DNA from: Coccinella septempunctata
Lineage: Eukaryota; Arthropoda; Insecta; Coleoptera; Coccinellidae
Direction of reading: 5' to 3'
NCBI RefSeq assembly: GCF_907165205.1
Contig: NC_058190.1
Coordinates: 46,054,116 to 46,118,115, forward strand
Length of the DNA stretch: 64,000 nucleotides
The notes beneath the pieces were generated by a model. It ran no database searches. It was not told the DNA's origin and saw nothing but the letters and a program-made list of their open reading frames with translations. Each line of letters starts with the position of its first letter. Positions within the stretch are counted from its first letter, which is position 1. This document shows, piece by piece, positions 37,501 to 49,450 of the stretch. Both the position numbers and the translations under genes were made by a program.

Positions 37501-40500
37501 TTTATTACCACAGCCATAGCTTATAAAAATGGTTTTTTAACATGCACCCGTCCTGTCTCTCAGTTTTTGTTTGATTGAACAAGGATGTATTTTGATGAGT
37601 TGTGGATTTCTCAACTCCATCCCCCTGAAATGCGAAGTTATACGAGGATATATTGAAAAATTCTTAGCCTACTATAGAACCAAACAAAATTTCGATGTCA
37701 AAATATTTTATTACTCAACATATTCTCCTCTCCCCTTAATTTGATACATTTGTTACAGCGAACCTGCAACGTCTCTAGACCTTTCAAAAAAAATGTTTCT
37801 TCTTGCTCTGCAAACCAGACCTTCTCAGCTTTTATTACCTCCTCGTTGGAAGAAAATTCACGACCTTTTAAACTTTTTTTCAGTTGAGAAAAGAGATGAT
37901 AGTCGGATGGAGCCAAATCTGGTGAATAAGGGGGGGTGTTTTACTAATTCAAACGCTGAAACACGAATTTTTTGCATGGCAACATGAGATTTGTGTGCAG
38001 GGTCGTTGTCCTGCAAAAACAAAACACCTTTGGATAGCTTTCCGCGTCTTTTCTCTTTAATTTTTTCCCCTAGAGTGGTCAGTAATGTCGAAGAGTAATC
38101 TCCGGTTATTGTTCTACCCTCATCCAAAAAATCAATCATGATTACCCCATGGCAATCCCAAAAAACTGAAGCAAGAACTTTTCCAGCTGATTTTTCGACA
38201 CGAAACTTCTTAAGTCTTGGAGAACCAGAGTGTCGCCATTCCATCGATTGTTGCTTTGTTGGATCGTAGAAATGTACCCAAGTCTCATCCATAGTAACAA
38301 TTCGATTGAAGAAGTCTGCATCGTTTTCAAATCGAGCACAGATCGAACGCGATACTTCTACCCTTGCACGCTTTTAGTCAATATTCAAACATTTGGGGAT
38401 CCATTTTGCAGCAATTTTTCTCATGTCCAAATTGACGTGAATTATATGATGAACGCGTTCGTATGAAATATTCAGTGCTTCAAACATCCGTTTTAGCCCA
38501 ATTCGACGGCATAGACATAGAGACATGGACTGAGCAATGCCAGCATGAAATTGGCAATTTATTAGAAAGAGAGAAAAGCTCGTCGGGACATACCTTTCTC
38601 TTTTTTGTTCTCATAGAGGTGAGTGTAGACCAATCAAAATTCTAGAAAAAGACAACTGCATTCCCGACGTGTTTTTCTCTCTGTCACTTTTTTTGACCGT
38701 ATTTCATGCATAGATATAAAGGGAAGGCACAGTCCATGTCTCTATGTCTATGTTCGACGGTCTGATAAAATCATGTCATAAACTGCATCGATATTTTCGA
38801 AGACACAGAAACTGGCCTTCCCGATCTGTCATCATCTTCAATGGAAAATTTACCTCTTTTGAAGCTTGCAGTCCAATTTTTGAAGGTCGCATACGAAGGA
38901 CATTGATCACCAAGGGTATTAAGAATATCTTCGTAAATCTGCTTACCTCCTCAACCCTTTTAAATACAGGTGCTTGATGATGGCTCGATACTCCAATTTT
39001 TCGATTTTCACAATTTCGGTGGACATCTTCTTTCTTTTAATTTATTGCGTAACTCTGGTTTACTTTTTTGACCTCAAACTTCACACTGACACTTCTAATG
39101 AGTTATGGTTCGTTGCTAACTGGTCTAGGCTAACTAGATATCAATACATCCTCGTATATCCTAAAGTTTTGAATGAGGATCGAGGATCTAGTCCGTCTAG
39201 TCGAAAGAAACATAATTTCAAAGATCTGGAAGACTGATATTTCATTTGTAGCCAAAAATGGGAGTTAACTAGTTACACTTAAATTTTTTGATTTCTATGT
39301 CTTGGTTCCATCACCATACCTGTATAAATCTGTCAATAATCCATCTGTCAATAACTCTCGAGAATGGGGATGCCACACTATTCAGCCTTAAACCAAATTA
39401 GGCATACATCAGCCAGCTGCCTGTGTTTTCGACTGGAAAATTCTTCATTTTCCTCTCGCGCACATTTCCGCGGTCTGTTAATTCCTTCGTTACACGCGAT
39501 CCATCTTCATTATCTGCGGATCTCTATCCCGTGGAATAGAGAGTTTTCCCATTGAATTGTGGGAAAAATTGAAACCGCGGGTTTTTCTTCGAAAAGTGCA
39601 ATTTAGAATTGCATCTTAACGGTATTGTTTCCGATTTTCCCACGTTAAATCTATCATTCCCAGGCCGGTCTCATTCAAAATCCCTTCAAGGAAACATATA
39701 ACGTGAATACAATTGTGCAAGGCTAAGTCCACTCCGATCTTGTCATTCGCTCAATCTAGCTGTAATCGTTGAAAGACATCTACATGCTATTGGGACATAA
39801 TTCACACACTGATTTTATAATATACGCATTATGTTTGTTAATTTTTTCGCTGTTGGTCAACGTTATTCATTGAATGGGGTTGCGAATTGTGGGAAACCAC
39901 CTACTTTTGAAAAATGCAAGGTTGCAAACTGATTGTTACTCGCGATAAGATCGTAGAAAAAGGCGGATCTGTGATTATATTCATTGTTATGTGAGAGAAG
40001 CGGTCTTCGTTTGATATATTGTTGGTGGCATTGTGCTAATCTCGTTTACTAACAGATCTAATCATTAGGTATGCTCAATGGTAATTTACCTTTTCCACAA
40101 ACAACACAACCTAATCTATAAGTACTATGACTCACATTGAAAAACTTCACTCATCACTTCTTCAATCATCGTCAAATATAAATTTATAAACCTTGTCTCA
40201 ATTAGGATTTCAGTTTATGTTGAAGAAGTTATTTTAAATCATATCTTTTTCCAGGTTGGTTTTCCCTTCTTAACGAGAAAGGAGAAAAGCATGCTGTGGC
40301 ACACTCCTCCATTCTGCATCTGGTTAGAGAGCAAGTGTGCTCTTTTTTAGCAGTTCAACCATTCAGCGCCTATGCCACTCAGTCCACAGATCCAGCTGGT
40401 AAGCCCAAGAACAAACTTGTTATAACGTGAACACTGAAAACTTCCTCAATTTTATATATACACTGGATCACGCAAGCTATTAGCAATCCTGCCCTACTTA

Positions 40501-43076
40501 TCGTTAAAACAATAGCCTTCTTTAATTCTCCGCATCACTAATAAAAGAGACATCATAATTAATTCACAACCACAACAGCAAAATTAAAGATGAATGGTAT
40601 ATGGATTAACACTTATTCGGTGCTTCAGAAGTAGCCGTAGGCCCTCAACACAGTCAGGATAATTTATTATCGTTTGATGTTCAATAATGTGATTGTGAAT
40701 AAGGAAGATTTATGGGCTCTTTTATCTGTAATCTCGTTCCATTGCCAAACGCTCTTTATTTTCTCTGTCCCGAAATGCCCAATAAAATTAAAAGCGTGTT
40801 TCTTCATGCACATTTCTGAGAAGTTACCTATATCGATATTGCAATACCGTCTACGCTTCGAGGTCCCTCTCGCAACAGGATTTTTTTTTGTTGAATACCA
40901 TTCCAATATCGATATTCATGGAAATCATTAACGAAAATTAACATGAGTAGCTCTTTTAAGATCTTAACCTTTTGAATTTCCATTTTTTTTCAGATACAGA
41001 TGGCAAACTGGCATACTTCAAGACGCAGGTTCCAGGTGGTCAATTATTCCAGTTAAGAGCTGTATTCCAGCACCAGGAACGATCTGACGGGAGTCGAAAA
41101 AGCTCAACCAGGTCATCGCGAATATCTAGATCTTCCAGGGACAAGGACCTAGCGAACAGATACGCGCAACTTGTCAGTCAAACGAATCAGGTGAGTATTC
41201 ACTAGTCATTTCGACCTAATCGGGTCGTATTTTGTGGAAATTTGAAGGTTGGAACCTTTTCCAGGAACTATACGTACCGCTGACGACCAAAGGCGAATTC
41301 TACGAAACCCACACATCCCTGAAGTCTAGACTTTGCTTTCCTGGTATGCTGGACAAAACAGGACCGTTGGCATTGGACAAAGATTGCCTGTATAAGATAT
41401 CTCACTTGCTGAGAAGGGTACCCTTGCCAGTCAAAGTGAAACTTCTACATGGTTCATTACCAGATGGAATACCAAAGGATTTTACAGGTAAATTACTTTT
41501 CTTTTTGAAGAGGGGAGATATTAAAACATTCGCTGATAGCAGAAATCTGGCTGGTTGAACTTGGGAATGATACCCAATACCCTACGATAAATGTACATCA
41601 TGATTGTGAGACCATTCTGACAGAGAATTAATACTTTTTTCCCTTGCAGATACCTTCATTCTAGAGAAAAAATTCCGGGAGCCCATTTTGGTTACCTGCA
41701 CTTTACCCCCTCCATGGTCGGATACTTCCCACAAGATAAGCTGTTACAATCTTAATTCCAAAATAAAAATCGCCAAATTCACCTTCGGTTTCGACTCAGA
41801 AAACAGACTGTTCAAGTCGCAAAGAGTTCAGTCGGCACTGGCCTACTGTCACAAAAATGTGGAGACTTGGTATAAAGATGTAAAACTGGTTCCTAACGTA
41901 AAAGAGCAATGCAGAGAAGAAGAACAGAGGACAGTGGAAGAATTTTGCGCGGATTGCAAGAAAGCGAAACAGAATTGTAACGAAAATGGGTGTATTGTTG
42001 AAAGGGAGAATGTAACTAACAACGAGAACAAACAGATTATAACGAAAGAAATGATGAATAAGTTCCCGAAACCGAAAAAGTGGTACCAGCACTTCAAGCT
42101 GTTGAGCGCGAACAGCGATGGGGGTTTCGAAGAGTTAAGAGACCCGATGGATGGCATGGAGAAGAGGCGAAGTATAGACAGATACAAAGATATGTCGAAG
42201 CTAATAGAAGAGAAGCTCGGAAGAAAGGGATACAACCCTGTGAAAAAGTCCGCCAGCTTCATGTTCTCCGCCAAACGGATAGACTTCGAAGCAGCGCAGA
42301 AAAACTCCAACAATCCCGCGTTACTGAAATGCCAGAGTCTGGACAGTCAGCTGTATCCCCTTGCCGAAGAAACCCCCGACAGATGTGGCACTTCCAGGTC
42401 CAACAAATCGGACAACTTGAGCTATGAATTCCAAATGTGCATTTTGGATTCGGGAACGAGCTCGGGAGAGAGAAGAGGAAAGCAAGAGATAAACATAGTT
42501 CGCAAAAACCAGTCGTGTAACGATGTAAAACAAGTAAGTTCCGCGGTGAGTCGTGTAAATATGGAAAATAGAATGATCGGAGGTGTGGAAGGAGGTAAAC
42601 TGAAAAAGACTAAACCAGATCTTATACCAACGTTACCAAAGGAAGAAACTGTACCGAATTCCTTCATCACCGAGCGTCTTTGTGCAGAATTCCACGTTAA
42701 AACCAAAGTACAAAAGAAATCCAACAAGATAGAAGCGAACTTGGGTAACAAGTTTCAAGCTAATAATCCTAAGAGAATTCCTAGTAAATCTTCTCAAAAA
42801 GAGGACTACAAGGTGTCCAGAGTGTTGTTGAATGTGGATGAAATTCCTTATAGTCATGTAGTGGATGAGGTCTGCAGTTCCCCATCTGGAAAAATGGAGA
42901 ATATATATGCGGAAATCTGCGAGACAGATACTCAGATGTGCAATAAATGTGATAATAAAAATTGTGAATGCATGAGGACTAAAAGTACCCAATACTGTTA
43001 TGTAAAGTTAGGCTCAAATGGGGACAGTGTTACGCAATCGGACTCTGACGATGCTATTTATAATACTCTAAGATGA
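28549..43076 (+). CDS. CABIT-domain adaptor protein (Themis/GAREM/Serrano type)
   Basis: Exons 28549-29128, 40255-40398, 40994-41190, 41265-41487 and 41650-43076 join in frame at GT-AG sites to about 856 residues. The Ser-rich N-terminus precedes a CABIT module that starts around residue 130 (RDFLERYSLPRVVKID) and runs through exons 2-5 (conserved words EGYSGWFSLLNE, LPVKVKLLHGSLP, FREPILVTC). The long tail is hydrophilic, with Lys/Ser-rich stretches and three C-terminal Tyr sites (IYAEI, YCYVKL, IYNTLR) that look like SH2-binding motifs. CABIT proteins act as cytosolic signalling adaptors that bind Grb2-type partners; Drosophila Serrano affects planar polarity and tracheal size. No SAM domain is seen at the end. 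Intron 1 is 11.1 kb and full of transposons. The start was chosen as the first in-frame ATG (28549); Met at 28567 is possible. A poly(A) signal AATAAA lies at 43147. Confidence 0.85.
32629..32668 (+). ncRNA. Hammerhead-like core with ACACGTGT stem III
   Basis: CTGAAGA, one T, then GCTGTT...AAC...AGC (a bulged stem II), then GAAACACGTGTA. The last part gives an 8-base palindromic stem III (ACACGTGT) followed by A as the cleavage base. It resembles 49323-49356. It lies in intron 1 of the CABIT gene, 11 bases before the Tc1 insertion. No surrounding retroelement was recognised. Confidence 0.4.
32854..34704 (-). pseudogene. Tc1-like transposase, broken by insertion and a stop
   Basis: The 5' part (34207-34704) has paired helix-turn-helix-like sequence (RRPGQGRPRVTT) and the first catalytic Asp (RVLFTDESRF). 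The 3' part (32854-33334) has the second Asp (FMDDNARPHRA) and the Glu of DD34E (SQDLNPIEQVWD). A pogo-family copy separates them at 33335-34217, and the 3' part carries an in-frame TAA at 33208-33210 just before the second Asp. The N-terminus may extend above 34704 toward 34780. The protein would cut and paste its own element at TA sites; this copy cannot. Confidence 0.85.
33335..34217 (-). mobile_element. pogo-family copy inside the Tc1 element
   Basis: Ends GGGGAGACTGGGGAG and CTAGTCTCCCC with TA on both sides (33333-33334, 34218-34219). It is the reverse-oriented sister of 25453-26674, with the same end sequences and the same RPDTCIIFKKYSVASW frame (33669-33860, minus), but about 340 bp of the middle is missing, including the TGIYPYNP part. 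Confidence 0.85.
35052..37640. other. Intron sequence without recognised features
   Basis: Part of the CABIT-gene first intron. It has a CAGGGTGCTCC word at 35486 (a possible decayed repeat end) and frames at 36288-36638 and 36734-37018 with no recognised domain. Confidence 0.35.
37698..38960 (-). pseudogene. mariner (DD34D) transposase remnant
   Basis: Reading down the minus strand: an N-terminal block (KRGKFSIEDDDRSGRPVSV near 38.85 kb), then the MITE insertion, then TMDETWVHFYDP with the first catalytic Asp, a WRHSGSP motif, and the second Asp in LFLQDNDPAHKS. A frame change at the seven-G run 37930-37936 then precedes LAPSDYHLF, which holds the third Asp. The frameshift and the insertion make it non-functional. 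Transcribed antisense to the host CABIT gene. Confidence 0.85.
38510..38752. mobile_element. 243-bp MITE with 8-bp target duplication
   Basis: Starts CATAGACATAGAGACATGG and ends with its complement CCATGTCTCTATGTCTATG. The host duplication TTCGACGG is exact on both sides (38502-38509 and 38753-38760). An 8-bp duplication fits hAT, P or Merlin superfamilies. No coding capacity. It split the mariner transposase. Confidence 0.9.
39159..40254. other. Rest of CABIT-gene intron 1
   Basis: I see no element or exon until the acceptor TTTTTCCAG, which ends at 40254. Confidence 0.35.
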
Positions 43077-43152
43077 AACTTGTGAATATATAGTTTATGT
43101 ATGTACAGCTACCACTCTTGAAGAACATTAACTTACCAATTGTAAAAATAAA

Positions 43153-44899
43153 AATTTATGCTCCATCAGATTTTCAATATCCTTACACAATTTTTCCTTT
43201 GAACTCAAAAAATTGATTCCAAGACAGAAACTTAACATTTTGATAAGCAGGAATGCAGGCAGGCATTTAAAAACTTCCAGTGCTTCTAGGTTTGCTTTAT
43301 TTTGGTATATAAATTTCAAAAACATAATTCAACTCACTATAAACATAACAATTTGAAATCCCCAGAACATTTCCCAATGAAATCATATAGATTCCTATCG
43401 AATGATAATAAAAGCTCAAAAATTAGGGAGATGAAAAAAATAATATCTAGAACTACTTCTATATTGAGATGATAAGTTAAGTGAATATTTCTAATTTTCA
43501 GTGACAAACATAAATTTCAACCTTTGGAAAATATAATGAATTCATTGAATATGTTGTGAAAATTGAAGTAACAATTAATTTTATTTCTAGTACATCAATC
43601 ATAATTGAATATTAAAGCTATTCTAATAAAAAAATTTATTAAAGAAATGTATTTACATTCGAGAGCAGATTTCTATCCTACTCCTGCCTAGACAAATCTA
43701 GATGATCACAAAAGTATGTTTTTACACATGATAGTACAGCCTCTGTTTATTGTCCTGCCCTTTTTAATTTTATTAATTTGATTTATACTTCGTTTCATGT
43801 TCAATGACTAGTTTATCAGTGTCATACATACGGCCAATCAGAACCTGAAACTCAAAGGAATCCAATTGGTAAAATGCATTGACCTCTTACGAATCTAAAT
43901 TTAATTAGAATCTGTATACCATGAGCAACATGAAAAGGGTAAAGATCAAAATGTTTTAGTGAGGCTTATACAAAGTTATTTCAAGCAGGGAAGAGGATTG
44001 TTTAATTCAAGCTATGGAATTTACCTGTCTCTTAATGATTTCTAAATTTTTCCTAGCTTCACTTAGATGAGATTCTATGCTCTCTTCGTTGTTGAGATTC
44101 TTATTTTCCTTGAAACTGTCTTTTATTCTACGTAGAGCGTAATTTCTGAGGATAAAATTGAGCCAATTATTTTTGAAGCATGAAAATTTATTCTTATTAC
44201 ATACCTAAAATTGTAAGAAGAAAATTTGCTAGCTTCACGTAATAGTGTTTTGTATAAGCTTAAAATTTGTATTCTATTTGGGGACATAATTGAATAGAGG
44301 AATTAAAGAACTGGAAATTAAAAATGTTGACTTATCTAGGAAGAGCAGTAATTTTCTAGGTTAAATTCTCATAAGTTAGGTTAGGTTAGATCCATAGAGA
44401 AAGAGGAGTTAAACCAGAGATATCTATATTTTTAATCTCAGTTATCTCTGACTAATCTTTAATCTTTGGAAAGATTTGTCTGTGGTTAGATCGAAACCTG
44501 ACTAACAGTATTCTTCTTAAATGCAGATTCATTTCGTAACCTACCCAAATAAATCAAAATTTTTGTAGTGATGATCAGATATACTTGATATTCCTAAACA
44601 CCAAGTATATCTTACTGAAAAGACGAAAAACTTCATACAAAAACATGGATTTATTGCCTCATTCTCTAACAATAACAATTAAAACATTTGAAGGAACACT
44701 ATCTGTGAAATTATGACTTCACAAAACTTATATTACTTTAAAACTTATGCGTTTTATAAAACAATAATATAAACTGGAAGATTATTCCGATTTTCCTTCT
44801 CTATTTCAATTCATAGAAATATCGATCATTTTCAAATCAGAAAACAGTAAATTTCGAAAGAAAACAAAAAACAACTAACAAACACAAAGGACGTTTCCT
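43153..44899. other. Convergent intergenic region between CABIT gene and EcKL-A
   Basis: Contains the two 3' ends. TTTATT at 44650-44655 could be the minus-strand poly(A) signal of the kinase-like gene. No other gene supported. Confidence 0.4.
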
Positions 44900-47420
44900 T
44901 TAGTTCTTGGATGATTCTTCAACAAAAAGTTTCGTGAGCTTCACAATTCTGTCTTTTTGTTCTGAGCTGAGATACGACATCCTCTCTGGCACTGACAATT
45001 TTTCGAATCCTCCCTTAGCTTCCAGTTGTCCAAAGACTACGTCGCTCCAGTAAAACACAGGCATGATCCATTGCGCCATCATGTAAGCGTACAGGCTGCA
45101 CCTTCTGAATTCCCTATCAATCCAGTCGTAGTTCAAAGGTTCGATAACTTCGGCAGATTGGGCGATACCCAGCCTGTCGGTGATGTTCGAGTGTAAACTC
45201 AACAGGTAGAAACGCAGTAGGTCCTTTCTGTTGTTGGTGAAGAACTTGGGATCCAAATTGACATACATGAAGAAGCTGAGGTCGTTGGCTGGGGTGCTGT
45301 AGACAATATGCTGCAAATCTAGGAGCGTCGCCATGTCTTTCCTGAAGACGGCGTTGTTGATCCAGAGACTGCCGTGGTTGATAACACGGACCGGGACGTC
45401 TTTTTGGACGATTTCTTTCTGGTCCCTCCAGGCGTTTGCCTTCAAGCTCTCTACCAGATCGATGTACTTCTTATCTTCTCTTCTTTCCTTGAGGACCCCC
45501 AGGATGGTGTCCAAAACGTGAACTTGCTTCTCGCCAAGTGGGGACGATTCAGGAAGAGGGATGTCGATTATCTGATTCTTCAGAGACTCGAAACCAGCCT
45601 TGTCCAAGTGTTGCATGCAGATGGAGGAAGCGTGTAACTTTGCGATTTCCTGTAATTGAAATACAAGTTAATTTTACACGCTGACAGTGGCTACACTAAG
45701 TTAGGCGATATCTATTTCCTGGTGAGGTCTTTTTAACGGTAAATTTTTTTATTTTTTCATTACATTTTACAGCTAGAATAAACAAATCAAAATAATAATG
45801 AAATGAATAAGCCTATTGACATTAAATCAGATACATACAGAGGTTGACTAGTACAGATATTTCAACAGTAGATTCTTGAGGTCAAAAGAAAAACTTTTTC
45901 AACAGAGTTGTTTTTAGCCAATTTTTCAAATTTCACAGATACTTTTTAACTTTTGAACATCAAACTCCTCTAAAACAGCACATTATATACGAGAACATAT
46001 AAAGGATACTTTTATTTTACGAAATGTTCAAATATTTATTAGTTAGCATCCAACTTAGTTTCAAGAGTTGTGTTCTTTGGATTTTTGGTATTTTTATGGT
46101 ACTTAATGGTCATAATGAGATAAGTGGAAGAAGTGGGTGATATCTCGGGTTCGAAAAAGATTAATCGAATAAATGAAAAACTATATTCCGAAATTCATCT
46201 CATTCGATAGAACAATTTGTGAGATAGAACTAAAAATAACATTTTTTTATGCTTTTCCAACAGCCTCTATCTTTCAAACCGAGCCGATTCAGAAAAATGG
46301 TAAAGGAAAAAAGTTTTTCTTTTGACCTAAAGAATATACCGTTAAAATTTTTTTATGAGTTAAAGACTAACTTTGTATAACATCCATTGTTATGAAAATC
46401 GACAAATGTTACGATCTAAATCGAACTACCTAAGCACCATCCTACGGAGCATCAACATTTCATAGGGGAAGGGTAAGGTATAGTTGCTGGCCATGGTTAC
46501 AGTCTTATTTGACATCTTCAGAACACATTTTTTGATATTTATATCGAGTTATGTTATAAATCTGAATCGATTTTGAAAATATGCAATGTTTTTGAGCGTT
46601 TTGAGCTTGTTTGGCTCTCTTTGGAGATGGAGGTGTGCTCTTCTTGTAGAAGATCAGCCCCAGAAATAAACTAATCGAAGTAAATAATACATTGTGCTTG
46701 TATTTGTTACTTGAGTTTCCTCTATAGTGCATAAAGTACCACTTTATGCCATTGTTATAAGTGAAAAGATATTTTACCTGGATGGGCGACCAAACTTGGT
46801 TCCATTCGATAGCAAGTTGCTTATCGACTGTCTGGAAGCCGGTCTTGCTCATGTCCTCCAGAACGATGTTGGTTAGGTCCCCATGGAGGTATTGAGGCAC
46901 ACGGATGGGACTGCAGACGTATTTGTTCAAAGTTGGGATGATGGTTTCGTAAGCCAAAATTTCGTTTTTGAAAGCGACTTCAGTGTGCATGAGCTTGTTC
47001 TGGGACTCGTTTGCTGGCTTCGCCTTCACTATCACACTGTCTGAGGTAGCTGGGGAGAAAAAAAATTAAGCCAAATATCTACAAGAACAAGTGAATGTGA
47101 ATTTATTATTGATAAATGCTGAATAAGTCTTTAAAAATGAAACCTATTTTAAATCACTGTCTATAGAGGTTGAGATAATAAAAAATTCTCATTTTGCCAT
47201 ATGGCACAGTTTCTTGATATAGAACAACTTTTCACTTACTTATGCCCTCTGACTTCAGGAAAAAGCTCAGTCTCCAGGCATCTGATATGAAATTGCCGCC
47301 TTTGGGAACCGCTGGTTCTAACAAGGGATTGGTTATTTCCACATCCTTTTTTAAGAACTTGCAGACGATCCTTTTCAGTGCGTCCAAATTGCATGATCCC
47401 TTTGATACAACTGTTGCCAT
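44900..47420 (-). CDS. EcKL-A: ecdysteroid-kinase-like protein lacking the catalytic Asp
   Basis: Exons 47420-47240, 47049-46778 and 45649-44900 splice to 400 residues, the usual EcKL (CHK kinase-like) length. Visible kinase features: Lys69 in SVIVKAKP (ATP site), NEILAYE (the helix-C Glu region), and LLDLQ with Asp262 (metal-binding DxQ). The Brenner motif, normally HGDxWxxN, reads HGSLWINN: the catalytic Asp is Ser245 (codon 45368-45370). EcKL enzymes phosphorylate ecdysteroids and other hydroxylated small molecules in the cytosol; with this change, activity is doubtful. Intron 2 carries a MITE (45838-46376). It is transcribed divergently from EcKL-B. The start ATG (47420) gives the same N-terminal length class as its paralogs. 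Confidence 0.88.
45838..46376. mobile_element. Long-TIR MITE in intron 2 of EcKL-A
   Basis: Landmarks CAACAGTAGATTCTTGAGG, ACATCAAACTCCTC, GCATCCAACTTAG and a right arm ending TTAAAGACTAACTTTGTA. It matches 14606-15293 and 50855-51516 in the same genomic orientation; part of the left half is missing. Confidence 0.65.
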
Positions 47421-49450
47421 CTCGATAGAAACGCTTGACGATTGAAATATTCGACAAAAAGAAAACAAACAACTGGAAGAAAATTATACGTAAGTTTCTT
47501 CAAAAGTGGTTTGGATCCTCTCGGATTCAAGCTTAGCAATATATGTTTAGAGGTTGATGACATAATGCCCCCTCCCACCTCAGAGCTATTTATCAGTTGG
47601 AAAATGATAAAATTCACCCTGTAGGGTAATATTTTTTTAGTTAAACTTTTCTTTAAAAGATAATATATGATTGATACGATTTTAAGATATCTTAAGAGAA
47701 GTGAAAACTACTGCTGGGAATTTCAAATCATTTTCGGAATATTCATTGATCAAAGAACAAAGCGAAATTCTCTCTAATTGTAAAAAATATTTTTTGCCGT
47801 AATTGTTCCACGACAAATCAGAAAAAAATCAGTTGAAAACAAAAATAAATTCAGGATTATCTATCAAAATGCACGAAAATATTTCCTCAATAAATTTTCA
47901 CCAAATATAGATTCTCCCAATTTAATATATTCTTACCACAGAGAACAATACTAGACGACACGTGAATGGACACTAAGAATGAAACGAAGAATGTTGAAGG
48001 AATAAAGAAATGCCAGAAAAAAGTGAAGAGAGATGGAATATTGCAAATGCGTTTGTTGTGTTCGATTTAAACGAAGTCAAAACCTTAATCAATTTTTGAA
48101 TTTTCATAAAATGGAGCCTCTTCTTATCCAATAACGAGTAGAAATGCTTACCTATTTATCAACAAAAATAGAAGTAAAGATGCAGGATGCAGGGTTATTA
48201 TTATTATTTGATTTTATTCCCTTGAAATTGAATATTTTCATTACTGTCGTTTTCCATCAAAAAAAGTATACAATACTATACATAGGAAGATAAACATAAC
48301 TGTTTTTCATAAGTCGTCAATTTAAGGAAGAAATTAGACCAAAGAAAATTCGGATACACTATGTATAAGAGAAAAGTATAAGTTTTAAATGGGTGAATGG
48401 ATCTGCTTAGTAGAAAAATATATTTGTCCAGAAAATTCAGCAGCAGTATAAGTTATTACTGTATTCAACTGAAATTTAAACGTTATTTACAAAAGTATAG
48501 ATCAGGAAATCAAAGATTGTACATTCCAGCATAATGAATATAAATGTATCACAGATATTATAGACATTTCGAATTAGGGATATAAAAAATTGTGACTATA
48601 ATAACTAATTCCGAGAAAAAATCTCAAAAATTCTAGCCTTCGTACTTCGATGACAATTATTTCAATCGCTCAGTTAGAGTAACGTGAAATAATTAATCAT
48701 ACCTAATATATATCAAAATTCGCTAATTTCAATGAGCCGTTTTTGATAGATAAAAGAAATTTATTTTTCAGCATGAAATAATCCTAGTTTCCGAATATTT
48801 ATACAATAATACGAAACCACAATCGACATTCAAGCCAAAAAAAATTGTTTGCAGAAATAAAAACTATCCGAGCATCACATGTTTTTTTTTTTCAAATCAT
48901 ATTTCCCGTAAATTTTAAATGCATCTCGTTCATTCTTTTCACAGTCATTGTCCCGTGTTTGTCTGGACGTCCAGTGTATTCGGTGAGATATTTTTTTCAC
49001 ATTCAAATAATGATTATTCAAAAGTTCAAACGATGTTTGTTTCTATGTGAAAGTCTTCAATTGATTGGTAAAACATATCTAGGTTTTGTTCACAATGAGA
49101 TTGCTTGCATTCTGAAGGAAGATTTTTAACTCTAATTTGATCTATCAATGGATATCTTTCAACTACGCGAAAATGATTACTTTTTATCGACAATAGAATT
49201 TTTTCTTCGTTCCAGTGTGGCGGCAGTTGTCATAATTGAAATTTTGATTGTATTTTTCAGTCCATTTCCTTGTTTTCTAATATAAGTACATGTGTTTCGG
49301 CTTTCGTATTACCTTCACTCACCTGAAGATGCTACTGTGATAGCGAAACACGTGTATTGGTTAAATAACTCATTCAACATTATTATAATTTTTTGAAATT
49401 TCATTTAAAAATGTCTTTTTGATATTCCAGTTTGTGTAAAATAGTTCAAA
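47421..49450. promoter_or_regulatory. Divergent intergenic region between EcKL-A and EcKL-B
   Basis: Two kilobases separate the divergent start codons and must hold both promoters. I cannot point to a specific core promoter. It also contains the hammerhead-like sequence at 49323-49356. Confidence 0.45.
49323..49356 (+). ncRNA. Hammerhead-like core 95 bp upstream of EcKL-B
   Basis: CTGAAGA, one T, GCTA, loop CTGTGA, TAGC, then GAAACACGTGTA: a four-pair stem II and an ACACGTGT palindrome as stem III, with A as the cleavage base. Upstream, GTGTTTCGGCTTTCG (about 49,290) is an inverted partial copy of the GCGAAACAC side, so an alternative hairpin is possible. It shares the extra base before stem II with the 279-bp array core. 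Confidence 0.4.

Larger units (their letters stand above)
37641..39156 (-). mobile_element. mariner transposon with nested MITE
   Basis: Imperfect inverted ends TACGAGGATATATTGA (37641) and TCAATACATCCTCGTA (ending 39156) are both flanked by TA (37639-37640, 39157-39158). Inner end sequence (CTTAGCCTA... and its partner TAGGCTAA) extends the repeat. Minus the 243-bp MITE and its 8-bp duplication, the length is about 1.27 kb, the usual mariner size. Confidence 0.85.
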
